From contig URCQ01000021.1 in the NCBI GenBank assembly GCA_900546435.1, forward strand, positions 1 to 43,130: a stretch of 43,130 nucleotides of DNA. The letters run 5' to 3'. Positions 1 to 8,607 of the stretch are shown here, in pieces. Position 1 is the stretch's first letter. Each line of letters begins with the position of its first letter. A program made the translations under genes and the position numbers. Origin of the DNA: an uncultured Pseudobutyrivibrio sp. GTDB taxonomy: Bacteria; Bacillota; Clostridia; Lachnospirales; Lachnospiraceae. Under the pieces are notes generated by a model. It did not search any database. It saw only the letters and a program-made list of their open reading frames with translations, and was not told the DNA's origin.

Positions 1-57
1 TTTCTCTGTTGAGAAACTCGTAAACACGCATTCAGCAGGCTAAAGCCTAATAACAAA

Positions 58-79
58 AAGGACAGTTTGCACTGTCCTT
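58..79 (-). terminator. Intrinsic terminator of zapA
   Basis: A 9-bp perfect stem (AAGGACAGT/ACTGTCCTT) with a 4-base loop is followed on the minus strand by a short T-run. The first bases of the stem overlap the zapA stop codon (78-80), so the gene ends inside its own terminator. Confidence 0.85.
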
Positions 80-506
80 ATTTATCCTCTGTTATATCAC
101 CAAGTAATGCATCTTCAAGTGATGCTTCTAATTTTGATTTTTGGACGAGCAATTCCTGCTTATCCGCTTCTAATGCACTGATTTTCTCTTCATAATTTTC
201 AATCTTGATTTGATCTGCAATCAAATCATGCTTTAACTCGTAGATTTCTTTTTCTTTCTGATCCATATCCATCTGATATTTATCAACTGATTCTTTTGCT
301 TTGAAATAATCATCTGCAATATTGAGGGCAAGAAGCGTGCTTCGGGTATCCGCAGATAATCTACGAAATTCCTCCATCTCATTAAACTCATTTATTTTAT
401 TATTGATGTATGCACCTACTTTTTGCAAATAATCTTCTTCCTCATATCCGCTTAATGTATAAACCTTACCATCAATAATGACTTCCGCGCTTTTTTTCGC
501 AGCCAT
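78..506 (-). CDS. zapA: Cell division protein ZapA
   Basis: 142 aa. The N-terminal ~90 residues match the ZapA family (EVIIDGKVYTLSG, then a helix with LALNIADDYFKA). The C-terminal ~50 residues are a Lys/Glu-rich coiled coil. ZapA binds and bundles FtsZ at the division septum. The start is set by an AGGAGG site about 8 bases upstream. The gene lies downstream of ruvB but has its own promoter at 540-568 and ends in an intrinsic terminator, so it can be expressed alone. It is slightly longer than the E. coli protein because of the coiled-coil tail, which is common in Firmicutes. Family call is firm; partner binding is family knowledge. Confidence 0.88.
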   Translation of the reverse strand: MAAKKSAEVIIDGKVYTLSGYEEEDYLQKVGAYINNKINEFNEMEEFRRLSADTRSTLLALNIADDYFKAKESVDKYQMDMDQKEKEIYELKHDLIADQIKIENYEEKISALEADKQELLVQKSKLEASLEDALLGDITEDK

Positions 507-539
507 AAACCGCTTCCTCCTACTGTCTACAATATGTCT

Positions 540-568
540 ATTATATCGAGTTATATTTAGAATTACAA
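540..568 (-). promoter_or_regulatory. SigA-type promoter of zapA
   Basis: Minus strand reads TTGTAA (563-568), a 17-base spacer, then TATAAT (540-545). It lies in the short ruvB-zapA gap, about 34 bases upstream of the zapA start. Confidence 0.7.
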
Positions 569-578
569 GACTCTTACC

Positions 579-1571
579 TTATTTTTCCAATCCCAGTTGC
601 TGATATGCCAAATCTGTCGCCACACGTCCCTTTGGGGTACGCATAATCAGTCCATTCATCACAAGATATGGCTCTATCACATCTTCAATGGTTCCGGAAT
701 CTTCACCAATCGTTGCAGCTAAAGTATCTAGTCCTACTGGTCCTCCAGAAAAATTCGAAATGATGGTTTCAAGGATTTTTCGATCGTTTCGATCTAATCC
801 CATAGAATCCACATCTAAAAGATCAAGTGCTGCAGCAGCAACTTCTTTTGTCACAACACCATCATAGCGTACTTCTGCGAAATCGCGTACACGGCGTAAA
901 AAGCGATTGGCAATACGTGGTGTTCCTCGGGATCTGCGCGCCAATTCATATGCGCCTTCTGCATCTATTTTTACATTTAATTTATCTGCGGACTGCAAAA
1001 CAATCGTCTGCAATTCTTTTGCATCGTAATATTCCAAATGATGCACTACACCAAAACGATCACGAAGAGGTGCGGATAACAAACCGGCTCTTGTGGTTGC
1101 GCCGACAAGGGTATAACGCGGCAATTCAATACGCACGGACTTCGCTGAATTCTCTTTTCCGATTAAAACATCCATGGCATAGTCTTCCATTGCTGTATAT
1201 AAAAATTCTTCCACCTGTTTATTTAATCGATGAATCTCATCAATAAACAAAACGTCGCCTTCGCGTAAATTTGATAAAATAGAAGCCATATCTCCCGTTT
1301 TTGCAATGGCAGGCCCCGATGTGATTTTAATATTAGAGCCCATCTCACTTGCAATAATGCAAGCAAGCGTTGTTTTACCTAATCCCGGTGGTCCATAAAA
1401 AAGCACATGGTCAAGCGCTTCCCCACGGTTCTTCGCTGCTTCTATATAAATTTTTAAATTATCTTTGATACGATCTTGTCCGACATATTCCGCCAGTTTT
1501 ACCGGACGAAGCGAAGATTCCACACTTCGTTCTTCTGTCAAAATTTCTGTTGAAATAACACGTTTATCCAT
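579..1571 (-). CDS. ruvB: Holliday junction branch migration ATPase RuvB
   Basis: 330 aa, the usual RuvB length. An AAA+ ATPase domain comes first: Walker A GPPGLGKTT at residues 60-68 and Walker B FIDE at 109-112, with the sensor and arginine-finger region LRDRFG. A C-terminal winged-helix domain follows. The RuvB hexamer drives branch migration of Holliday junctions during recombinational repair, acting on RuvA tetramers. AGGAG lies upstream of the ATG. It starts 9 bases after ruvA ends and is the last gene of the long operon that begins at proB. Confidence 0.97.
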   Translation of the reverse strand: MDKRVISTEILTEERSVESSLRPVKLAEYVGQDRIKDNLKIYIEAAKNRGEALDHVLFYGPPGLGKTTLACIIASEMGSNIKITSGPAIAKTGDMASILSNLREGDVLFIDEIHRLNKQVEEFLYTAMEDYAMDVLIGKENSAKSVRIELPRYTLVGATTRAGLLSAPLRDRFGVVHHLEYYDAKELQTIVLQSADKLNVKIDAEGAYELARRSRGTPRIANRFLRRVRDFAEVRYDGVVTKEVAAAALDLLDVDSMGLDRNDRKILETIISNFSGGPVGLDTLAATIGEDSGTIEDVIEPYLVMNGLIMRTPKGRVATDLAYQQLGLEK

Positions 1572-1580
1572 GCTTTGCTC

Positions 1581-2183
1581 CTATACAAAAGCCATTTTTT
1601 TCAAGACTTCTTTTAATACTACTTCTACCGTATCATCCTCTGTAATATCCATATCTTCCATAGCGCGAAGCGCCTGCGTTGCCGAATATCCAAGTGACGT
1701 CATCGCATCCATAACATCTGTTTTTACAGAGCTGATGGTATCCTTTACAGGCATTCCACTTGCACTGCCTGCAGGTGCAATTTTATCGATCTTGTCTTTT
1801 AAATCAATAATAACACGCTGTGCTGTCTTATTACCAATGCCGGGTGCTGCAGCAATTGCTTTCGCATCCTCTGCCAAAACAGCAAAGCGTAAATCCTGTG
1901 CACTTAAAACACCAAGAACAGCCAATGCACCTTTGGGTCCAATACCATTTACGCCAATGAGTAGTTTAAAAAGACCTAATTCTTCTTTGGTACGAAAACC
2001 AAAAAACTGCATAGCATCTTCCCTGACATATAAATATGTATAAATTTTTATGTTACCACCAATACATGGCAGCTGATAGATGACGGATTTGGGAACAAAA
2101 AATTCATACCCAATACCATGATTATCGACCACTATGGTTTCCTCATTTATTTCTACTAGTTCTCCTGAAATATACGAATACAT
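1581..2183 (-). CDS. ruvA: Holliday junction DNA helicase subunit RuvA
   Basis: 200 aa. N-terminal OB-fold (MYSYISGELVEI), two helix-hairpin-helix motifs (VNGIGPKGAL; APGIGNKTAQR) and a C-terminal UBA-like domain that contacts RuvB. RuvA binds four-way junction DNA and loads RuvB. I chose ATG at 2183, with GGAG five bases upstream. An in-frame GTG two codons earlier would sit inside that ribosome-binding site. It lies directly upstream of ruvB in the standard ruvAB pair. Confidence 0.96.
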   Translation of the reverse strand: MYSYISGELVEINEETIVVDNHGIGYEFFVPKSVIYQLPCIGGNIKIYTYLYVREDAMQFFGFRTKEELGLFKLLIGVNGIGPKGALAVLGVLSAQDLRFAVLAEDAKAIAAAPGIGNKTAQRVIIDLKDKIDKIAPAGSASGMPVKDTISSVKTDVMDAMTSLGYSATQALRAMEDMDITEDDTVEVVLKEVLKKMAFV

Positions 2184-2193
2184 AAGCACTCCA

Positions 2194-2685
2194 TCATTTT
2201 ATTAATTGTTTTGTTCTGCTATAGATTTCCTGCGCAAGCAAACCGATCAGTAGGCCTGTGATTGCGCCGCCGATAAACAGAAAAGGAAAATAACCAAATA
2301 AATAGTAATTATCTACGACAATCATAGCAACAACGATTTGTCCAAGATTGTGTGTAATGCCACCACAAATACTTACCCCAACCATATGAAATAATTTTGT
2401 TTTCTTTAGAAATGCCATAACAAAAAGACTGAGGAGTCCGCCTGCCAGACTATAAATAATACTGAATGCATTACCAAACATAAATCCCGCAAGCAGAATA
2501 CGCATAAACGATACCGTAAGTGCCTCTTTTGTTCCGTAAAAATAAAGAAGCAATACGACAACAATATTGGTGAGCCCCAATTTCATTCCTGGAACACCAA
2601 AGTAAAATGGAATCAGGGATTCTACATAACTACAAATCAGTGCCAGCGCCAGAAAAACGCCAAGCAAAGCCACTTTTCTTTTCAT
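2194..2685 (-). CDS. Gx transporter family / heptaprenyl diphosphate synthase component I-like membrane protein
   Basis: 163 aa, almost entirely hydrophobic, with about five membrane segments. The sequence (SYVESLIPFYFGVPGMKLGLTN, then GGITHNLGQ) matches the family annotated as Gx transporter or heptaprenyl diphosphate synthase component I, a relative of ECF S-components. The substrate is not established. It directly follows a NusG domain II gene, a pairing often seen in Firmicutes near flavin-based redox genes. AGAGG precedes the start. The family call is good; any function in prenyl or quinone supply would be inference. Confidence 0.8.
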   Translation of the reverse strand: MKRKVALLGVFLALALICSYVESLIPFYFGVPGMKLGLTNIVVVLLLYFYGTKEALTVSFMRILLAGFMFGNAFSIIYSLAGGLLSLFVMAFLKKTKLFHMVGVSICGGITHNLGQIVVAMIVVDNYYLFGYFPFLFIGGAITGLLIGLLAQEIYSRTKQLIK

Positions 2686-2693
2686 AGAAACCT

Positions 2694-3074
2694 CTAATTT
2701 GCTACAGAGTCAATCCCGGTTGTCTCATCAGATACAACGGTTACAACAACTTTATTTGGTAAACAGACAATCGTTTCTTTATCATGACGAATCTTACCTT
2801 GTTTTTCACAGAGTTTGTCCGGACATGTTGCATCCTGCATAAAAATCTCACCGTCTGCAATTACCAGTACATTTGTCACGGTAGTTTTCTGTTTTATTTT
2901 AATTGTCTGATCTTTGTTCAGATTATAAGTACCGTACTCTTTGCCGTCTACTGTCACAACCGCCTTTGTTGCGGCTGGCTTTTCAATAAAAGTGGAGTAT
3001 CCCCACATACCAACTCCAATTACAGCAAGCACGCATAACAAAATCCAGTCATTTTTTCCAAATCTTTGCTTCAT
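2694..3074 (-). CDS. NusG domain II-containing membrane-anchored protein
   Basis: 126 aa from the chosen ATG at 3074, which overlaps the miaB stop (TGATG) and has AGGAG about 10 bases upstream. A 12-residue upstream extension is possible but has no ribosome-binding site. One N-terminal transmembrane segment (DWILLCVLAVIGVGMW) is followed by an extracytosolic NusG_II domain with the signature CPDKLCEKQG. This family is not the transcription factor NusG. It commonly sits next to Gx-family genes and extracytosolic flavoprotein loci. Its biochemical role is unknown. Confidence 0.82.
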   Translation of the reverse strand: MKQRFGKNDWILLCVLAVIGVGMWGYSTFIEKPAATKAVVTVDGKEYGTYNLNKDQTIKIKQKTTVTNVLVIADGEIFMQDATCPDKLCEKQGKIRHDKETIVCLPNKVVVTVVSDETTGIDSVAN

Positions 3075-4510
3075 CAGATGCGCTCTCCTATATAATAGAA
3101 GCCTTTGCATTGTTCAAGCTTTACTGGAATAATCTGTCCAATCAAGCTGCAATCGCCCGGGAAATGTACCGTTGAATTATTACTCATACGGCCTGTCATC
3201 AGACTTGCATCATGTTGATTTTGTTCCTCAACTAATACGTCAACTGTCTTTCCTTCATAAACAATAGCCTTTTCTGCAGAAATTGCCTGAACACGCGCAA
3301 GCAGACGGTCAAAACGGTCTTTTACAACGTCTTCCGGAATTTGATTTTCCATAGCTGCAGCAGGTGTTCCTGTTCTTTTTGAATAAATAAAGGTAAAAGC
3401 ACTGTCATATCGAACTTTTTCTACCACATCAAGCGTTTCTAAAAAGTCTTCTTCTGTCTCACCAGGAAAGCCTACGATGATATCAGTTGTAATTGCCATA
3501 TCCGGCACAGCTGCACGAATCTTATCAACCAATGTTAAATAATCTTCTTTGGTATAACGACGATTCATTTTCTGCAAAATATCGGTACTTCCCGACTGTA
3601 GTGGCAAATGTAAATGCTTACAGATCTTTTTGGAACGTCCTAAAACTTCAATGAGTTCATCCGAAAGATCCTTCGGGTGGGAAGTCATAAAGCGTATGCG
3701 CTTTAATCCTTCAATCTGTTCAATCTGCTCTAAGAGCTGTGCAAATGTGATCGGATCCTCTAAATTCTTTCCATATGAATTAACATTTTGTCCGAGCAAC
3801 ATCACTTCTACAACGCCATCTGCTACTAATTTTTCTATTTCACGTATAATATCCATCGGTTTACGGCTGCGTTCTCGTCCTCTGACATATGGCACAATAC
3901 AATAACTGCAGAAGTTGTTACAGCCAAACATGATATTAACACCGGATTTAAATGCATATTTTCGCTCTATTGGCAAATCTTCTACGATCTGGTCAGTATC
4001 CTTCCAAATATCAACAATCATAGATTTTGATAAAAGCGAACGCACCAAAAGTTCTGCAAATTTATAGATGTTATGTGTACCAAACACAAGATCGACAAAA
4101 CGATATTTCTTGCGAATGGTTTCCACAACATGCTCCTCTTGCATCATACAACCGCAAAGTGCAATCATCATATGAGGATTTTTCTTTTTCTTATTATTAA
4201 GATACCCCAAATGACCATACACCTTATTGTTGGCATTTTCGCGTACCGTACATGTGTTATAAAGAACAAAATCTGCATCTTCCGAAGGTGCCTGTACATA
4301 GCCCACCTGTTCTAGGATACCGATTAATTTTTCGGAATCTCTTGCATTCATCTGACACCCGAACGTATTTACGCAAAAGGTTAATTTTCGTCCTGCTTCT
4401 GCTTCTTTTTCCTGCAGAATCTGCTTTGCAACTTCTATAAAATAATATTGTCTTTCAACTTCTACCGTAGGTATCTTATCTTCTGAAAAGACATCTTCTA
4501 ATGTTATCAT
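3074..4510 (-). CDS. miaB: tRNA-2-methylthio-N6-dimethylallyladenosine synthase MiaB
   Basis: About 478 aa. Order: UPF0004/MTTase N-terminal domain with Cys ligands (FGCQMNARDSE, CTVRENA, LCGCMMQEE), a radical-SAM core with CNNFCSYCIVPYVRGRE, and a C-terminal TRAM domain. MiaB methylthiolates i6A37 in tRNAs reading UNN codons. I prefer the ATG at 4510 (AAGGAG 10 bases upstream) to the ATG at 4537, which overlaps the proA stop and lacks a clear ribosome-binding site. The call is firm because the RGRERSR region and TRAM length fit MiaB rather than MtaB or RimO. Confidence 0.95.
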   Translation of the reverse strand: MITLEDVFSEDKIPTVEVERQYYFIEVAKQILQEKEAEAGRKLTFCVNTFGCQMNARDSEKLIGILEQVGYVQAPSEDADFVLYNTCTVRENANNKVYGHLGYLNNKKKKNPHMMIALCGCMMQEEHVVETIRKKYRFVDLVFGTHNIYKFAELLVRSLLSKSMIVDIWKDTDQIVEDLPIERKYAFKSGVNIMFGCNNFCSYCIVPYVRGRERSRKPMDIIREIEKLVADGVVEVMLLGQNVNSYGKNLEDPITFAQLLEQIEQIEGLKRIRFMTSHPKDLSDELIEVLGRSKKICKHLHLPLQSGSTDILQKMNRRYTKEDYLTLVDKIRAAVPDMAITTDIIVGFPGETEEDFLETLDVVEKVRYDSAFTFIYSKRTGTPAAAMENQIPEDVVKDRFDRLLARVQAISAEKAIVYEGKTVDVLVEEQNQHDASLMTGRMSNNSTVHFPGDCSLIGQIIPVKLEQCKGFYYIGERI

Positions 4511-4536
4511 AAAATGAAATCTCCTTAACAAATCCA

Positions 4537-5784
4537 TTATGGACGAACTTGTCCATTACCATAAATGATGTATTTTGTGCTGGTTAAAGCATCCAGTCCC
4601 ATCGGTCCTCTGGCATGTAGCTTTTGTGTGCTGATACCAATTTCCGCACCAAAACCAAATTCATACCCATCGGTAAAACGAGTAGATGCATTCACATAAA
4701 CACACGCTGCATCAATTTCATTTAAAAATTGCTGCGCATGATTATAATCTTTTGTAATAATCGCTTCAGAATGTCCCGTATTGTATGTATTAATATGAGC
4801 AATCGCCTCATCCAGATCAGATACAATCTTTACGGAAATCTTATAATCTAAATATTCTGTACCCCAATCTTCCTGTGTTGCCATCGTAAGCTCCGGGCAA
4901 ATACTTTTTGCCGTAGCATCTCCGCACATTTCTACATTATGAGAAAACAAACGGGTTTTAATCATAGGAAGTACTTTGGATGCAATGTCTTTATGGATGA
5001 CAAGTGATTCACAGGCGTTACATACACCGATACGCTGTGTTTTTGCATTTTCGATAATATCTACCGCCATAGTAAGATCTGCTGTTTCATCGACATAAAT
5101 ATGACAATTTCCTGTGCCGGTTTCAATTACAGGAACCGTCGCATTTTGAACTACAGCGCGAATCAAACCAGCTCCGCCACGTGGAATCAAAACATCCAGA
5201 TAATCATTCATCTTCATAAACTGATTGGTAACTTCACGATCGGTGTCCATAATGAGTGCCAATGCATGTTCTGTCACGCCTGCTTGCTTTAAGCTGCGTT
5301 TAATGCTTGCTACCAATGCAATATTTGAATAAAGTGCATCGCTGCCACCTTTTAAAATCACTGCATTTCCCGTTTTAAAGCAAAGCCCAAAGGCATCGGC
5401 TGTTACATTTGGTCTTGCTTCATAAATCATACCAACAACACCAATTGGCACACGTTTTTTACCAATCGTAAGACCATTCGGACGTTGTTTCATAGAGAGG
5501 ACTTCACCGATCGGATCATCTAACGCAACCACCTGACGTAATCCTTCTGCCATTTGTGCAATGCGCGCCGGTGTTAAAAGCAAACGGTCTAACAGTCCTT
5601 CTGCCATACCATTTTCTCTACCATTTTTCATGTCTTTTTCATTCTCAGTCAAAATGATGTCCGTATCTCTTTCCAGACCATCTGCTACCATTGCAAGTGC
5701 CTGGTTTTTTTGTGTTGTCCCCATAATGGCTAATTCTTTTGAAGCTTCTTTTGCAAGACGACCAATCTGTTCTAAATCACTCAT
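4537..5784 (-). CDS. proA: Gamma-glutamyl phosphate reductase ProA
   Basis: 415 aa, normal length. ALDH-superfamily fold. The catalytic cysteine lies in GVCNACESLVIH, and the NADP-binding part contains GMIYEARPNVT. ProA reduces gamma-glutamyl phosphate to glutamate-5-semialdehyde, the second step of proline synthesis in the cytosol. Its start overlaps the upstream cyclo-ligase stop as ATGA, implying translational coupling. ProB, the preceding enzyme, is two genes upstream in the same transcript. Confidence 0.97.
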   Translation of the reverse strand: MSDLEQIGRLAKEASKELAIMGTTQKNQALAMVADGLERDTDIILTENEKDMKNGRENGMAEGLLDRLLLTPARIAQMAEGLRQVVALDDPIGEVLSMKQRPNGLTIGKKRVPIGVVGMIYEARPNVTADAFGLCFKTGNAVILKGGSDALYSNIALVASIKRSLKQAGVTEHALALIMDTDREVTNQFMKMNDYLDVLIPRGGAGLIRAVVQNATVPVIETGTGNCHIYVDETADLTMAVDIIENAKTQRIGVCNACESLVIHKDIASKVLPMIKTRLFSHNVEMCGDATAKSICPELTMATQEDWGTEYLDYKISVKIVSDLDEAIAHINTYNTGHSEAIITKDYNHAQQFLNEIDAACVYVNASTRFTDGYEFGFGAEIGISTQKLHARGPMGLDALTSTKYIIYGNGQVRP

Positions 5785-6356
5785 ATTTCATCCTCATTTC
5801 TTTTACATGCTATCCAACCTGATTGTGTAACAATATAATCCATTGGCAAATCATTTTCTTCACAGGCAATCTGATGAACCAGTTGTCCATCAAAGCAACA
5901 GCCTATGCGTAGCAATTGGGGATACGATGCCAAATATCTGTCGTAATATCCTTTACCATAACCAATCCGGTTGCCGCTACGATCAAACCCCAGACCAGGC
6001 ACCAGACAAATACCGTTTTCATATTGCATCCATCGGTCGCTGCTTGGTTGCGGCTCCATAATATGAAATGCCCCTTCTTTGAGTACCATATCCTTTGAAA
6101 TTGCATAAAACTCCATGTTCTCTCCACAAACGGCAGGCAAACCAATCATTTTTTCCTGGGATAGCATCTCCATAATCAGATGCTGTAAAGATACTTCTGA
6201 TGCTATGGCACTATATGCATAGATGTGTTTTGCTTCCTGCAAAAGGATATGTTGCAATAAATAATTGCAAATCTCCCTACTCCAGGTTTCGCGTAAAGTT
6301 GCATCCACACTATTTCGCCATGTTCGTAACTGACATCGTTGTTCTTTTTTATTCAT
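5781..6356 (-). CDS. 5-formyltetrahydrofolate cyclo-ligase
   Basis: 191 aa. The glycine-rich ATP/folate-binding signature RIGYGKGYYDRYL near residue 130 identifies the MTHFS family. It converts 5-formyl-THF to 5,10-methenyl-THF with ATP. The start is ambiguous: ATG at 6356 gives the usual Lys-rich N-terminus (MNKKEQRC), while an in-frame TTG at 6368 has a better-placed GGAG. It overlaps DUF896 upstream and proA downstream (4 bases), so it is embedded between proB and proA. Confidence 0.9.
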   Translation of the reverse strand: MNKKEQRCQLRTWRNSVDATLRETWSREICNYLLQHILLQEAKHIYAYSAIASEVSLQHLIMEMLSQEKMIGLPAVCGENMEFYAISKDMVLKEGAFHIMEPQPSSDRWMQYENGICLVPGLGFDRSGNRIGYGKGYYDRYLASYPQLLRIGCCFDGQLVHQIACEENDLPMDYIVTQSGWIACKRNEDEI

Positions 6357-6567
6357 TCTTTTTTCCAAATTTTTCTCCGAGGTTTACGATACTTCCATCT
6401 GCCTCTTTGATATCAATGTTATTCAACTGACTTTTTAAATTTTTACGTACATTATCCAAGTATTCCTGGCGCAGCGCATGTTGCTCCTTTGCCTCTTCTT
6501 CTGTCAGCCCCTCTGTTTTCGCCTTTTTATATAATTCATTAATTCTTGCAATCTTTTCTTCTGTCAT
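6349..6567 (-). CDS. DUF896 (YnzC-like) small protein
   Basis: 72 aa, highly charged. Begins MTEEKIARINELYKKAKTEGLTEEE, the DUF896/YnzC signature: two N-terminal helices and a flexible tail. The start overlaps the proB stop (ATGA) and GAGGAG lies upstream. In B. subtilis the family includes SOS-associated small proteins, but no molecular function is established that I can apply here. It is translationally coupled to proB and to the cyclo-ligase. Confidence 0.85.
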   Translation of the reverse strand: MTEEKIARINELYKKAKTEGLTEEEAKEQHALRQEYLDNVRKNLKSQLNNIDIKEADGSIVNLGEKFGKKNE

Positions 6568-7412
6568 TCGTACATATTCTCCTCTATAAAATCTGCAATA
6601 AAGAAGTCTTCTTTTGCATCTGCTTTAAATACCGTACCAACAAAATCATCTTCCATAATCTGATGCAAAACACCAACATCTTCCCCATTGGCAATAATCA
6701 TATCTGCACCCGAATACGTTGCAATACGTGCAGCATTTAATTTTGTGGTCATACCACCCGTTCCTACATCGCTGCCAGCTTTTGAACTTGCCATATGAAG
6801 ATAGCGTTCATCCAATTGTTCCACAACCTCAACCAACTTTGCATCTGGATGTGTCTTTGGATCAGCTGTAAAAAGACCATCGATATCTGAAAGCAGCACC
6901 AAAAGATCTGCACCAATTAAGGATGCAACGATTGCTGCCAACGAGTCATTATCACCAAATTGAATTTCGTAAGTGTTAACCGTATCATTTTCATTTACAA
7001 TGGGAATCACACCCAGACGAAACAATTCTTCAAATGTATTTTGTGCATTCTTTCTTGACACATTATCTGTCATTGTCTTTTTTGTCATCAGAACCTGACC
7101 ACACTGCTGATGATATTCTGCGAACAATTTTTGATATGTCATCATAAGACTAGCCTGTCCTACTGCAGCGCAGGCCTGTTTTGTTGAAATGTTTTTTGGG
7201 CGCTTGGTAATGCCTAACATTTTTCGTCCAACCGCAATTGCTCCGGAAGAAACCAGACACACATCAAGATCCTGGTTTTTCAAATTACACAACTCTCTTA
7301 CTAATTTTTCCAATTTAATAAAATCAAGTTGTCCTGTTTTTTTATGCTGTAAAGAGGATGAACCAATTTTGACAACAATCCTCTTCTTATTTTTAAAGCG
7401 ATTCTTCTTCAT
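6564..7412 (-). CDS. proB: Glutamate 5-kinase ProB (no PUA domain)
   Basis: 282 aa. Amino-acid kinase fold: RIVVKIGSSSL at the N-terminus, IVNENDTV and FGDNDSLAAIVA in the active site, GTGGMTTKLNAA near the end. It phosphorylates glutamate to start proline synthesis. The C-terminal PUA domain of E. coli ProB is absent, giving the shorter form common in Clostridia. First gene of the operon, 39 bases downstream of a near-consensus promoter. Proline feedback inhibition is expected from family knowledge and is not visible in the DNA. Confidence 0.96.
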   Translation of the reverse strand: MKKNRFKNKKRIVVKIGSSSLQHKKTGQLDFIKLEKLVRELCNLKNQDLDVCLVSSGAIAVGRKMLGITKRPKNISTKQACAAVGQASLMMTYQKLFAEYHQQCGQVLMTKKTMTDNVSRKNAQNTFEELFRLGVIPIVNENDTVNTYEIQFGDNDSLAAIVASLIGADLLVLLSDIDGLFTADPKTHPDAKLVEVVEQLDERYLHMASSKAGSDVGTGGMTTKLNAARIATYSGADMIIANGEDVGVLHQIMEDDFVGTVFKADAKEDFFIADFIEENMYE

Positions 7413-7450
7413 ATACCTTTTGCCTTTCCAATCCCTAATAAACCAATGTA

Positions 7451-7479
7451 ATTATAGCGAATATCTCTTTTTTATGCAA
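7451..7479 (-). promoter_or_regulatory. SigA-type promoter of the proB operon
   Basis: Minus strand TTGCAT (7474-7479), 17-base spacer, TATAAT (7451-7456). It lies 39 bases upstream of proB in the divergent proB/apbE spacer and probably drives proB through ruvB, since I see no terminator until after zapA. Confidence 0.8.
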
Positions 7480-7487
7480 TTCATTTA

Positions 7488-7496
7488 TGCTATCAT
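7488..7496 (+). promoter_or_regulatory. Probable extended -10 promoter of apbE
   Basis: TGCTATCAT: a TG-N extended -10 with TATCAT at 7491-7496, 26 bases before the apbE ATG. The -35 region is only a T-rich stretch, so recognition would rely on the extended -10. It overlaps the upstream side of the divergent proB promoter. Confidence 0.45.
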
Positions 7497-7522
7497 TAAA
7501 AGACGAAAAAACGAGGTACTTT

Positions 7523-8539
7523 ATGATGAAGAAAAAATTATATATATTTGCCCTATCATTTTGTTTGCTTTGTTCTTCTATTTTTCTAGGTGGTTGCAGC
7601 AGTCCAAAGGATCAAATCTCTAAAACAGACTTTTATTTTGATACCGTTATAACGATCACACTCTATGATGCAGCCTACGAAAAAGAGTTAGAACACTGTT
7701 TTTCTATGGCAGCCAAGTATGAGAATCTGTTCAGTGCACAAAAAGAAAATACAGAAATATGGCAAATCAACCATAGTAATGGAAAGCCTGTTACCGTTAG
7801 TGACGAAACCATCGCTCTATTAGAGGCTGGTATCGAATACAGCAAAAAAAGCAATGGAACCTTTGATATTACGGTTGGAAAGTTATCTTCCCTTTGGGAT
7901 TTTTCAGAAAACTCTGCCAAGCACCTTCCCTCAGAAGATGAAATTGCTGCAGCGCTAGCAACCATTGACTATCATAATGTCATCATTGAAGGAAACACAG
8001 TTACACTGACCAACCCAGACGCAGCCATTGATCTTGGCGGCATTGCTAAAGGCTATATTGCAGATCAAATGAAAGCTTATTTAAATAAGCAAGGCATTAC
8101 AAGCGGACTCATCAATCTTGGCGGTAATGTATTGTGCGTTGGCCCCAAAACCGGCGAAGAAAAGACATATACCATTGCCATTCAAAAACCTTTTTCGGAA
8201 GATGGTACGGTCTTAGCAACGGTAAAAGTCAGTGATGCTTCTGTTGTTACATCTGGTACTTATCAGCGCTATTTTGAAGTAAATGGCAAACGATATCATC
8301 ATATTCTGGATTTAAAAACCGGATATCCATGTAATAATACACTTGATTCGGTAACCATTATCAGCAAAAAATCTGTCGATTGTGATGCATTAAGTACAAC
8401 TGTATTTTTAATGGGATTAGATGATGGTCTTTCCTATGTAGAGAATCTTTCTGGCGTAGAAGCTATTTTTGTTACAACAAGTGGTGACATCAAATATACT
8501 TCCGGCATTGGAAAAACAATTCCTTTTGAACAAAGATAA
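7523..8539 (+). CDS. apbE: FAD:protein FMN transferase ApbE (lipoprotein)
   Basis: About 338 aa from ATG 7523, which has GAGG 7 bases upstream; 12 further upstream codons in the same frame lack support. A lipoprotein signal peptide ends in LGGC, so the enzyme is membrane-anchored outside the cytosol. ApbE signatures: TSFDTVITITLYD-type start of the domain (YFDTVITITLY), DLGGIAKGYIAD and TSGTYQRYF, HHILDLKTGYP. ApbE transfers FMN from FAD to Thr in [S/T]GAT motifs, exactly those seen in RnfG and RnfD of the convergent rnf operon. A shared bidirectional terminator follows. Only a few genes in the window are on this strand. Confidence 0.94.
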   Translation: MMKKKLYIFALSFCLLCSSIFLGGCSSPKDQISKTDFYFDTVITITLYDAAYEKELEHCFSMAAKYENLFSAQKENTEIWQINHSNGKPVTVSDETIALLEAGIEYSKKSNGTFDITVGKLSSLWDFSENSAKHLPSEDEIAAALATIDYHNVIIEGNTVTLTNPDAAIDLGGIAKGYIADQMKAYLNKQGITSGLINLGGNVLCVGPKTGEEKTYTIAIQKPFSEDGTVLATVKVSDASVVTSGTYQRYFEVNGKRYHHILDLKTGYPCNNTLDSVTIISKKSVDCDALSTTVFLMGLDDGLSYVENLSGVEAIFVTTSGDIKYTSGIGKTIPFEQR

Positions 8540-8550
8540 ACATAACAAAA

Positions 8551-8601
8551 AACGGATTGCATCTGATGGTAAATCACCAATCAAATACAATCCGTTCTTT
8601 T
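8551..8601. terminator. Bidirectional terminator between apbE and rnfB
   Basis: AACGGATTG (8551-8559) pairs with CAATCCGTT (8588-8596) around a 28-base loop. T-runs flank both sides (CTTTTT on the plus strand; TTTTTTG on the minus strand), so it can end both apbE and the rnf operon. Confidence 0.8.
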
Positions 8602-8607
8602 TATGTC

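Noticed and set aside
1..50. Possible start of a downstream gene (ATG CGT GTT TAC on the minus strand) and small inverted repeats
   Set aside because: Only about ten codons are inside the window and there is no ribosome-binding site; too little to call.
1465..2043. A 192-codon plus-strand open frame opposite ruvB/ruvA
   Set aside because: Antisense shadow of ruvAB with Ser/Thr-rich composition and no ribosome-binding site or recognisable domain.
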